Part shown: positions 50,575 to 58,102 of the stretch, one piece after another
How positions within the stretch are numbered: the first letter of the stretch is position 1
Layout of the letters: each line of letters opens with the position of its first letter
NCBI GenBank assembly: GCA_016292095.1
Contig: JAEFAB010000057.1
Location: 1 to 59,717, forward strand
Direction of reading: 5' to 3'
DNA from: Eubacterium sp.
Lineage (GTDB): Bacteria > Bacillota > Clostridia > Lachnospirales > Lachnospiraceae
Length of the DNA: 59,717 nucleotides
The notes under the pieces: generated by a model
Told to the model about the DNA's origin: nothing
The model's database searches: none
The model's input: the letters and a program-made list of their open reading frames with translations, nothing else
Translations under genes and position numbers: made by a program

Positions 50575-52686
50575 ATGGGAAAGGCAGTATTCATTGCGGA
50601 GAAACCCAGTGTTGCAGCTGAGTTTGCAAAGGCATTAAAACTGAATACAACAAGAAAAGACGGATATATGGAAGGGGACAATGCAATTGTTACCTGGTGT
50701 GTAGGTCATTTGGTTACAATGAGTTATCCGGAAGTATATGATGAAAAATACAAAAAGTGGAATTTAAGAGACCTTCCGTTCATTCCAACGGACTGGAAGT
50801 ATGAAATTATTCCGGGAGTGAAAAAGCAGTTTGGTATTGTGAAGGGACTGCTTACCAGAGAAGATGTGGATACGATTTATGTCTGCACTGACTCGGGACG
50901 AGAAGGAGAATATATTTACAGACTGGTGGCTCAGGAAGCCGGCGTTCAGGGAAAGAAGGAGAAGCGTGTCTGGATCGATTCCCAGACGGAAGAAGAAATT
51001 CTTCGCGGCATTCGGGAAGCAAAAGATTTGAGCGAATATAATCACTTATCAGATGCGGCCTATCTCCGTGCAAAAGAAGATTATTTAATGGGAATTAACT
51101 TTTCCAGATTGTTGACGTTAAAATACGGAAATTCCATTCAGAATTATTTAAAAGGAGAATGGAAGTCTATCAATGTCGGCCGTGTTATGACCTGTGTTCT
51201 GGGGATGATTTGTAATCGTGAACGGGAAATCAGAAGTTTTGTGAAAACGCCTTTTTACAGAGTACTTGCTCAGACGGACATTGGCGGCAGAAAGATTGAT
51301 ACAGAGTGGAAAGCGGTAAAAGGTTCCAAGTTCTTTGAATCACCGGAACTTTACAAAGAAAACGGATTCAAAGAGGAAACCGGTGCACAGGCTTTGATTA
51401 AAGCCATTGAGAACCATCAGCCAATGGAGATGACTGTAAAATCCATCACCATGAAGGACGAAAAGAAGCAGGCTCCGTTGCTGTACAATTTGGCGGAGTT
51501 ACAAAATGACTGCTCCAAGATGTTTAAAATCAGTCCGGATGAAACTTTAAATGTGGTTCAGCAGCTTTACGAAGCGAAACTGGTCACCTATCCGAGAACG
51601 GATGCCAGAGTGCTTTCCACAGCAGTTTCCAAGGAAATACATAAGAACATTTCCGGATTGCAGTATTACCAACCTTGCGCAGGATTTGCAAAGAATATAC
51701 TGGCTCAGGGAAGCTACAAGGGTATTGAAAAGACCAAGTACGTGGATGATAAAAAAATCACAGATCATTATGCAATTATTCCGACGGGACAGGGATTGAA
51801 CGGACTGGCGAAGCAAAAGCCAATCAATCAGAAAGTTTACATGGTTATTGTTAGAAGATTCCTGAGTATTTTCTATCCGCCGGCAATTTATAAAAAAGCG
51901 ACATTGACCGGGGTTATGCCTGCAACATTTCAGGATGAAAGCACCACCACAGAACAGTTCAGTTCCAATTTTAAAATCCTTGCACAGAAAGGATATCTGG
52001 AAATTGCAGGAGTGCCGAAAACGAAAAAGAAAGTTCAGGCAAACACTGAAAAGGGCGAAAATGATGCCACGGAAAACGAGGAAAATACATCCTCTATGGA
52101 TGCCACGGAAAACGAGGAAAACGAATCGTTGGAATTGGATGAAGAATTCTTTGATTTGTTGAATAATATAGGAAAAGGTGCTAAAATTGTAGTTAGTGGT
52201 TTGGCCATTAAAGAGGGGGAAACAAGCCCTCCAAAACGGTATACTTCCGGCTCGTTGATTCTTGCCATGGAAAATGCCGGGCAGTTGATTGAGGATGAAG
52301 ACTTGCGTGCACAGATTAAAGGCTCCGGAATCGGAACCAGTGCTACGAGAGCTGAAATTATTAAGAAACTGACAAATATAAAATATATTTCTTTAAGTAA
52401 GAAAACTCAGGTGGTTACACCGACGCAGCTGGGAGAAATGATTTTTGGCGTGGTACACGGCTCCATTAAATCATTGCTGAATCCGGAACTGACGGCTAGT
52501 TGGGAAATGGGTCTCACGAAAGTCGCAGAAGGAGAGCTTTCTGCAGAAGAATATATGAAAAAATTAGATGAATTTATTGTCGGGAGATTTCAAAACGTAA
52601 TCCGGTTAAATAATGTGGGACAAATGACCCAATATTACAATTACGTTTCAACCTTTTACAATACAAAGAAAAAAGGGAAAAAATAA
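50575..52686 (+). CDS. topB: Type IA DNA topoisomerase III (TopB-like)
   Basis: A 703-residue topoisomerase that passes single DNA strands through a transient break. It has a Toprim domain ('AVFIAEKPSVAAEFAKALKL', 'TIYVCTDSGREGEYIYRLVA'), and the catalytic Tyr in 'LVTYPRTDARVLS', followed by 'ITDHYAIIPTG' and 'GIGTSATRAEIIKKL'. No C-terminal zinc fingers are present, as expected for TopB rather than TopA. Between about residues 484 and 520 there is an acidic insert with a duplicated 'DATENEEN', not typical for the family and probably a flexible loop. AAGGGG lies just before the ATG. Plasmid and conjugative-element topoisomerases are similar, but the setting here is chromosomal. Confidence 0.93.
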   Translation: MGKAVFIAEKPSVAAEFAKALKLNTTRKDGYMEGDNAIVTWCVGHLVTMSYPEVYDEKYKKWNLRDLPFIPTDWKYEIIPGVKKQFGIVKGLLTREDVDTIYVCTDSGREGEYIYRLVAQEAGVQGKKEKRVWIDSQTEEEILRGIREAKDLSEYNHLSDAAYLRAKEDYLMGINFSRLLTLKYGNSIQNYLKGEWKSINVGRVMTCVLGMICNREREIRSFVKTPFYRVLAQTDIGGRKIDTEWKAVKGSKFFESPELYKENGFKEETGAQALIKAIENHQPMEMTVKSITMKDEKKQAPLLYNLAELQNDCSKMFKISPDETLNVVQQLYEAKLVTYPRTDARVLSTAVSKEIHKNISGLQYYQPCAGFAKNILAQGSYKGIEKTKYVDDKKITDHYAIIPTGQGLNGLAKQKPINQKVYMVIVRRFLSIFYPPAIYKKATLTGVMPATFQDESTTTEQFSSNFKILAQKGYLEIAGVPKTKKKVQANTEKGENDATENEENTSSMDATENEENESLELDEEFFDLLNNIGKGAKIVVSGLAIKEGETSPPKRYTSGSLILAMENAGQLIEDEDLRAQIKGSGIGTSATRAEIIKKLTNIKYISLSKKTQVVTPTQLGEMIFGVVHGSIKSLLNPELTASWEMGLTKVAEGELSAEEYMKKLDEFIVGRFQNVIRLNNVGQMTQYYNYVSTFYNTKKKGKK
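52063..52121 (+). repeat. Short tandem duplication inside topB
   Basis: A 23-base unit beginning GATGCCACGGAAAACGAGGA occurs at 52063-52085 and 52099-52121, a 36-base period, and keeps the frame. It encodes the twice-repeated 'DATENEEN' in an acidic loop, so copy number could vary without breaking the enzyme. Confidence 0.9.
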
Positions 52687-52719
52687 ATTCATAACATTTC
52701 AAGAAGGAGAAAAGACTAT

Positions 52720-54540
52720 ATGTGTGGAATTGTTGGTTATGCAGGTGAAAGAGACTGTACAGAGGTATTGTTGAATGCCTTATCAAAGTTAGAGTATCGT
52801 GGATATGATTCAGCGGGAATTGCAGTATTTGAAAACAATCAGATTACTGTAGAAAAATCCAAAGGGGAATTAAAAAATCTGAGAACAAAGTTAGAGGAAA
52901 ATCATAAACCGGTTGGTCATTGCGGAATCGGTCATACAAGATGGGCGACTCATGGAGAACGATCTGATATTAACTCTCATCCTCATGGTAGCAAGAGAGT
53001 ATCCATTGTTCATAATGGAATTATTGAAAACTACAAAGATATTAAAAAGTTCCTGATTAGTAAGGGATATACTTTTGAAAGTGAAACGGATACAGAAACC
53101 GTTGCAAAGCTTTTGGATTATTATTACAACGGCGATCCAATTGATGCAGTTGTTAAGACATTAGCTGATGTTCGCGGAGCATATGCATTGGGAATCTTAT
53201 TTAAAGATTATCCGGATTGCATTTTCTCTGTACGAAAAGACAGTCCTTTGATTATCGGTGTTGGTGAAAATGAAAACTTCATTGCATCAGACGTTCCGGC
53301 AATTCTTCAGTACACCAGAAAATATTATTTATTGGAAGAAAATGAAATTGCTACAATCAAGGCTGATCGTGTAGAATTCTGTGACATTCACAAACAGCAG
53401 ATTGTAAAAGAAGTACAGGTTTCCAACCTTGATATGGATGCTGCGGAAAAGGGTGGATATGAACACTTTATGTTAAAGGAAATTCATGAACAGCCTACAG
53501 CAGTAAAGACTACAATTTCACCTAGAATTGTAAATGGAATGCCGGACTTATCTGAATGTGGTCTGACTATTGAAGCATTAAAGAATTATAGAAAATTATT
53601 TATTGTTGCCTGTGGTACTGCAATGCATGCCGGTGTGGTTGGAAAGTATGTAATCGAAAAACTGGCACGTACAGAGGTTACAGTGGATATTGCTTCAGAA
53701 TTCCGTTATCGTGATCCGATTATTTCAAAAGACGATTTAGTGATTGTTATTTCCCAGTCAGGGGAAACAGCAGATACAAAAGCAGCACTTCATTTAGCAC
53801 ATGAACGTGGAGCAAAAGTTTTGGCAATTGTAAATGTAAAAGGCTCTTCCATTGCAAGAGAAGCAGACATGGTTCTTTATACCCATGCCGGCCCGGAAAT
53901 ATCCGTTGCATCTACAAAAGCTTTTTCCGTGCAGATGTCAGTGATGTACTTACTTGCATTTGAAATGGCATATGCAAAGGGATTCATTTCCGAAGAAGAA
54001 TGCAAGAGACTTACAGCAGAACTTACAAACATTCCTGATTTAATTGAAAAGACAATGGAATGTGAAGATAAATGTCAGTATGTTGCTTCAAAGCTGATTA
54101 CAGCACAGAGCCTCTTATACATTGGTAGAGGTCTTGACTACGCATTGAGTATGGAAGGTTCCTTGAAGTTAAAAGAAATCTCTTATATTCATTCAGAGTC
54201 TTATGCGGCAGGAGAACTGAAACACGGAACGATCTCTTTAGTAGAAGACGGTATGCCGGTAATCGGTGTTGCAACCCAGAGTGATTTGATGGAAAAGATG
54301 GTCAGCAACATTGTGGAAGTAAAATCCAGAGGAGCATTTACAATTACTGTTTGTAAGGAAGGAACAGAATTCAGTGAAGGCGTAATGGATGAAATTATTG
54401 AAGTTCCCGGCTTGGAAGATGTACTGATGCCAATGCTTACAGTTATTCCGTTACAGCTGATTGCATACTATACAACAGTACTGAAAGGTTTAAATGTTGA
54501 CAAACCAAGAAATCTTGCAAAATCAGTAACGGTAGAGTAA
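52720..54540 (+). CDS. glmS: Glucosamine-fructose-6-phosphate aminotransferase
   Basis: A 606-residue enzyme making glucosamine-6-phosphate from fructose-6-phosphate and glutamine, the first step to UDP-GlcNAc. The N-terminal glutaminase begins 'MCGIVGYAG' (Cys as residue 2, nucleophile after Met removal) with 'GIGHTRWATHG' and 'HPHGSKRVSIVHNGII'; two SIS domains follow ('FIVACGTAMHAGVVGKYVIE', 'VVISQSGETADTKAAL', 'YIGRGLDYALSMEGSLKLKE') and it ends 'DKPRNLAKSVTVE'. Only 33 bases separate it from topB, so the glmS ribozyme known from many Gram-positives is absent here. The glmU-like gene follows after 18 bases. Confidence 0.97.
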   Translation: MCGIVGYAGERDCTEVLLNALSKLEYRGYDSAGIAVFENNQITVEKSKGELKNLRTKLEENHKPVGHCGIGHTRWATHGERSDINSHPHGSKRVSIVHNGIIENYKDIKKFLISKGYTFESETDTETVAKLLDYYYNGDPIDAVVKTLADVRGAYALGILFKDYPDCIFSVRKDSPLIIGVGENENFIASDVPAILQYTRKYYLLEENEIATIKADRVEFCDIHKQQIVKEVQVSNLDMDAAEKGGYEHFMLKEIHEQPTAVKTTISPRIVNGMPDLSECGLTIEALKNYRKLFIVACGTAMHAGVVGKYVIEKLARTEVTVDIASEFRYRDPIISKDDLVIVISQSGETADTKAALHLAHERGAKVLAIVNVKGSSIAREADMVLYTHAGPEISVASTKAFSVQMSVMYLLAFEMAYAKGFISEEECKRLTAELTNIPDLIEKTMECEDKCQYVASKLITAQSLLYIGRGLDYALSMEGSLKLKEISYIHSESYAAGELKHGTISLVEDGMPVIGVATQSDLMEKMVSNIVEVKSRGAFTITVCKEGTEFSEGVMDEIIEVPGLEDVLMPMLTVIPLQLIAYYTTVLKGLNVDKPRNLAKSVTVE

Positions 54541-54558
54541 ACGCGGAGGCGAAAAAAC

Positions 54559-55221
54559 ATGATATACAAGATAAGCGATTTATATGATTTAAAGGAAACC
54601 ATTGCAGCAAAACTTTTTGATGGAAAAACATATCCGTGGGAAGTGCTTGCAGAGATTGGTGATTTTATTATAGAACTTGGAAAGACTTTGCCGGCAGAGG
54701 AATTTGACCATCCGGCAGAAGATATCTGGATTCATAAGTCTGTTTCCATTGCAAAAACAGCTACATTGAACGGACCGTTGATTATTGATGCGGACACAGA
54801 AGTGAGACCGGGCGCGTTTGTTCGTGGAAAAGTTATTGTTGGAAAGAACTGTGTTGTGGGAAATTCCACGGAATTAAAAAATGTGGTATTGTTTAACACC
54901 GTTCAGGTACCTCATTATAACTATGTAGGGGACAGCATTCTCGGAACACACTCTCATATGGGTGCCGGATCAATTACATCCAATGTGAAATCAGACAAGA
55001 CATTGGTTGTAGTGAAAGATGGAGAAGAGCAGATTGAAACCGGATTGAAAAAATTTGGTGCAATGATTGGTGACTATGTAGAAGTAGGATGTAATTCCGT
55101 ATTGAATCCGGGAACTGTCATTGGAAGAAATACAAACATTTATCCGTTATCCAGTGTAAGAGGTGTGATTGCGGATAACAGCATCTTCAAAGGAAGAAAT
55201 GATATTATCGATAAAATGTAA
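54559..55221 (+). CDS. GlmU-like left-handed beta-helix protein (putative acetyl- or nucleotidyltransferase part)
   Basis: A 220-residue protein with hexapeptide repeats forming a left-handed beta-helix: 'IWIHKSVSIAKTATLNGPLI', 'TEVRPGAFVRGKVIVGKNCV', 'VPHYNYVGDSILGTHSHMGA', 'VGCNSVLNPGTVIGRN'. 'HYNYVGDS..G' and 'GAGSITSN' match the acetyltransferase domain of GlmU, which acetylates glucosamine-1-phosphate; the uridyltransferase domain is absent. The N-terminal 45 residues are helical. Being next to glmS it may work in amino-sugar metabolism; similar stand-alone proteins are annotated as UDP-GlcNAc pyrophosphorylase-related. The start is supported by GGAGGCG. Activity is inferred. Confidence 0.85.
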   Translation: MIYKISDLYDLKETIAAKLFDGKTYPWEVLAEIGDFIIELGKTLPAEEFDHPAEDIWIHKSVSIAKTATLNGPLIIDADTEVRPGAFVRGKVIVGKNCVVGNSTELKNVVLFNTVQVPHYNYVGDSILGTHSHMGAGSITSNVKSDKTLVVVKDGEEQIETGLKKFGAMIGDYVEVGCNSVLNPGTVIGRNTNIYPLSSVRGVIADNSIFKGRNDIIDKM

Positions 55222-55227
55222 TGCCAT

Positions 55228-55872
55228 ATGAGGAAGAAAAAGTATCAGGGTCAGTCAGTAAATGGATACGGTGGAATTACAGATGTGGATTCCTATATCA
55301 GAGATCGTTATGGAGTCGAGGTCAAAAAGGTTGGCGAAAAAGTGCTTCCAATGGAATCCTTCACCATGAAGGATTTAGCGGCGGATGATAATAATTGTGT
55401 CCTGACGGGAATGACCAGAATTCTTTGCTTCTATATGAAGAAGCGTGAGAAGACCGAGGTTGATGCGGTGTATCAACGGGTCAAAGAGGAAGCCTTGCGC
55501 AAGGGATATACGGTTCGAAAAGGTTTGGGGTTTCACAAAATCCGGTCGGTGTTTGGGAATGTCTTAAAACGCTATGAGCTGACCGCGAAACAACTTCGAG
55601 CTTATTATTGTTTCGGATTGTTTCGGCGGATTGAGCGGGAGATTGATGGAAAACGACCGCTGCTGATGAACATTTCCTTTGGATATTACAGAAATCATAC
55701 CGTGACGGTAGTGGGGTATCAGAAATATGAAACGATGTTCCGATTGGGACCTCTTTCGATTAAAAGAACCATTCGTATGATTGAAGTGGCAGATGGCTGG
55801 GACCGGGAAAAACAGTTTATGGACTTTAACAGATTTCATGTTCCCGCGTCCATTACAAAGGTGGATTTATAG
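55228..55872 (+). CDS. Uncharacterised C39-like (papain-fold) protein, 214 aa
   Basis: I do not know a named function. The order of conserved residues fits a cysteine-peptidase fold of C39-like type: Cys in 'DDNNCVLTGMTRILCFYMKK', His in 'SFGYYRNHTVTVVGYQ', and Asp in 'MIEVADGWDR'. No signal peptide is visible, unlike most secreted C39-like enzymes, so it would be intracellular. The ATG lies 6 bases after the GlmU-like stop and has no recognisable ribosome site; translation may depend on re-initiation, or a later start may be used. A strong terminator follows, so it ends the yfbR-topB-glmS group if that is one unit. Confidence 0.75.
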   Translation: MRKKKYQGQSVNGYGGITDVDSYIRDRYGVEVKKVGEKVLPMESFTMKDLAADDNNCVLTGMTRILCFYMKKREKTEVDAVYQRVKEEALRKGYTVRKGLGFHKIRSVFGNVLKRYELTAKQLRAYYCFGLFRRIEREIDGKRPLLMNISFGYYRNHTVTVVGYQKYETMFRLGPLSIKRTIRMIEVADGWDREKQFMDFNRFHVPASITKVDL

Positions 55873-55873
55873 C

Positions 55874-55910
55874 AGAAGATGGATTAGAAATAATCCATCT
55901 TCTTTTATTT
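55874..55910 (+). terminator. Strong terminator after the C39-like gene
   Basis: AGAAGATGGATTA pairs perfectly with TAATCCATCTTCT around a GAAA tetraloop, followed by TTTATTT. Confidence 0.92.
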
Positions 55911-55964
55911 GTTAAAAAATTAACTTAATTTTATTAAAAATTGAAATAAATAAGTTGGTTCGGT

Positions 55965-55993
55965 TTGACATTATAAAGTGCTTCGTATATAAT
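55965..55993 (+). promoter_or_regulatory. Full-consensus promoter of the PEP carboxykinase gene
   Basis: TTGACA and TATAAT with exactly 17 bases between, a perfect sigma-A promoter, about 73 bases before the transcript's expected coding start. The region upstream (55911-55964) is strongly A+T-rich and may act as an UP element. Confidence 0.92.
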
Positions 55994-56012
55994 TCACTGT
56001 GGAGTTATTGAC

Positions 56013-56035
56013 CTTTATTTTGCGAGGAAATAAAG
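56013..56035 (+). other. 5'-leader hairpin of the PEP carboxykinase mRNA
   Basis: CTTTATTT pairs perfectly with AAATAAAG around a 7-base loop TGCGAGG. It is A+T-rich and lies 37 bases before the ATG; a stabilising stem or a weak regulatory element is possible. Confidence 0.5.
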
Positions 56036-56072
56036 CGATAATTTATTATACTGAAAGGAAAGAGGTAAAAAA

Positions 56073-57683
56073 ATGGCAACAATTGATTTAAGCAAGTATG
56101 GCATTACTAATGTCGAAGAGATTATTTATAATCCATCTTATGAAAAGTTGTTCGAAGACGAAACAAATCCTGAACTTACAGGATACGAAAAAGGACAGAA
56201 TACTGAACTTGACGCAGTGAACGTTATGACAGGTATTTATACTGGACGTTCTCCTAAAGATAAATTTATCGTTGAGGATGAAAATTCAGAAAACACTGTA
56301 TGGTGGGATTCTGCAGAATATCCAAATGATAATCATCCTGCATCTAAGGAAACTTGGGAAGCATGTAAGGAATTAGCTATTAAGGAACTTTCAAACAAGA
56401 AGTTATACGTAGTTGATGCATTCTGTGGTGCAAACAAAGATACACGTATGGCAGTTCGTTTCATCATGGAAGTTGCTTGGCAGGCTCATTTTGTAAAGAA
56501 CATGTTCATCGTTCCTACAGATGAAGAATTAGAAAACTTTGAACCTGATTTCGTAGTATACAACGCTTCAAAGGCTAAAGTAGAAAACTACAAAGAATTA
56601 GGATTAAACTCAGAAACAGCAGTAGTATTTAACATCACAAGCCGTGAACAGGTTATCCTTAACACATGGTACGGTGGTGAAATGAAGAAGGGTATGTTAT
56701 CTATGATGAACTAATACCTTCCATTAAAGGGAATTGCTTCAATGCACTGTTCAGCAAACACTGACTTAAACGGTGAAAACACAGCAATCTTCTTCGGTTT
56801 ATCAGGAACAGGAAAGACAACTCTTTCTACAGATCCTAAGAGATTATTAATCGGTGATGATGAACATGGATGGGATGACAATGGCGTATTCAACTTTGAA
56901 GGTGGATGCTACGCTAAGGTTATCAACCTTGACAAGGAATCTGAACCGGATATTTACAACGCAATCAAGCGTAACGCTTTATTAGAAAACGTTACTGTTG
57001 ATGCTGACGGAAAGATTGACTTTGATGATAAGAGTGTAACAGAAAATACACGTGTATCTTATCCAATCAACCATATCGACAACATCGTTCGTCCTGTATC
57101 TTCAGCACCGGCTGCTAAGAACGTAATCTTCTTATCAGCAGACGCTTTCGGAGTATTACCTCCGGTATCTGTTTTAACACCGGAACAGACACAGTATTAC
57201 TTCTTATCAGGATTTACTGCAAAGCTTGCAGGTACAGAACGTGGAATTACAGAACCTACACCAACATTCTCAGCATGTTTCGGACAGGCTTTCTTGGAAT
57301 TACATCCAACAAAGTACGCAGAAGAACTTGTTAAGAAGATGGAAAAGAGTGGAGCAAAAGCTTACTTAGTAAATACAGGATGGAATGGTTCAGGAAAACG
57401 TATCTCTATTAAAGATACTCGTGGAATCATTGATGCAATCTTAAACGGTGACATCAACAATGCACCTACAAAGCAGATTCCTATCTTCAACTTCGAAGTT
57501 CCTACAGAACTTCCTGGAGTAGATCCTGCAATCCTTGATCCAAGAGATACATATGCAGATGCTTCTGAATGGGAAGCTAAGGCAGTTGACCTTGCTACAA
57601 GATTTAACAAGAACTTTGTTAAGTACACAGGAAACGAAGCTGGTAAAGCTTTAGTTCCGGCAGGTCCACAGCTTGATAAATAA
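56073..57683 (+). pseudogene. pckA: ATP-dependent phosphoenolpyruvate carboxykinase interrupted by an in-frame TAA
   Basis: The gene reads as one complete PckA of 536 codons except that codon 214 (56712-56714) is TAA. PckA interconverts oxaloacetate plus ATP with PEP, CO2 and ADP. The first half has 'GRSPKDKF' (oxaloacetate site) and '[15 protein letters not shown]'; then TAA; then in the same frame '[15 protein letters not shown]', the P-loop 'GLSGTGKTT' and '[13 protein letters not shown]'. In the family the interrupted position is a Tyr after 'SMMN', so a single TAT/TAC-to-TAA change is enough. The stop falls between the metal-binding Lys and His, so neither piece can work alone. Codon use stays highly optimised on both sides, so the change is recent or an error. 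AGGAAAGAGG precedes the ATG. Confidence 0.93.
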
Positions 57684-57703
57684 TTAATTATCAGACAATA
57701 TGG

Positions 57704-57735
57704 AAGAGATGATTCGTTATGAATCATCTCTTTTT
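57704..57735 (+). terminator. Terminator after pckA
   Basis: AAGAGATGATTC pairs with GAATCATCTCTT around GTTAT, followed by TTTT. Confidence 0.9.
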
Positions 57736-57774
57736 ATTTGGAGAAAAAATGCTGAATTTGTCGACGAAAAATGA

Positions 57775-57803
57775 TTGCAAAATAGAGCATTATCGCATAT
57801 AAT
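57775..57803 (+). promoter_or_regulatory. Promoter of the putative 6S RNA
   Basis: TTGCAA and consensus TATAAT with exactly 17 bases between. Initiation is expected near 57810, and no protein start follows for almost 300 bases, which fits a stand-alone RNA gene. Confidence 0.85.
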
Positions 57804-57810
57804 ATAACTA

Positions 57811-57832
57811 ACAAAACAGTTCACTGTTTTGT
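57811..57832 (+). repeat. Perfect inverted repeat at the expected transcription start
   Basis: ACAAAACAGT, two bases, then its exact reverse complement ACTGTTTTGT. It starts at or next to the predicted +1 of the promoter. It could be an operator palindrome or a 5' hairpin of the precursor RNA. Confidence 0.85.
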
Positions 57833-57838
57833 AACCAG

Positions 57839-58007
57839 AAGTGTTACGGATACTGTTAATTTTGAACCTACAGTATGATTGAAGGGATTCCTAATCTCTA
57901 AAGAGATGTCAGGCCTCAACTTTCAGTGGAAGACAGAACTTTAGATGCGGTTGCCCACCTGGCGAGAGCTAGGACTCAAAAAACAGGCCTGGCACTTATG
58001 GTTTTTT
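57839..58007 (+). ncRNA. ssrS: Putative 6S RNA
   Basis: 6S RNA mimics an open promoter and binds sigma-A RNA polymerase, lowering transcription in stationary phase. This gene-free stretch (57684-58102) has its own promoter. The ends pair (AAGTGT at 57839-57844 with GCACTT at 57992-57997), and there is a Firmicutes 6S-like 5' part 'TTTTGAACCTACAG...GGGATTCCT', a large central region and a 3' part with 'GGTTGCCCACCTGG'. A T run follows at 58002-58007. I compared it with SRP RNA, tmRNA, RNase P and the common riboswitches and found none of their conserved cores. The call rests on memory of the family and layout, not on a covariance search. Exact ends are approximate. Confidence 0.6.
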
Positions 58008-58025
58008 ACAAAAGATTTTTTGATG

Positions 58026-58056
58026 AACGCAGTATATTTATATACTGCGTTTTCTT
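58026..58056 (+). terminator. Terminator downstream of the putative 6S RNA
   Basis: AACGCAGTATA pairs perfectly with TATACTGCGTT around a TTTA loop, followed by TTC. The 46 bases from here to the SpoIID-like gene contain no clear promoter. Confidence 0.8.
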
Positions 58057-58102
58057 GTGTCCTGTAGAGAGGGAAATACGAGTAGAAACATAGGGGGAGC
58101 AT

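Noticed and set aside
50575..52686. topB as a sign of a conjugative element
   Set aside because: No relaxase, VirB4/TraG, integrase or att-like repeats are present, and neighbours are housekeeping genes.
56712..56714. Recoding of the pckA stop as selenocysteine or pyrrolysine
   Set aside because: Those use TGA and TAG; the codon here is TAA, no SECIS-like stem was seen, and the family residue is plain Tyr.
57839..58007. SRP RNA, tmRNA, RNase P RNA or a riboswitch instead of 6S RNA
   Set aside because: The conserved cores of those RNAs (for example the SRP GGAA-tetraloop helix or RNase P GAGGAAAGTCC) were not found, and no regulated start codon lies close enough for a riboswitch.
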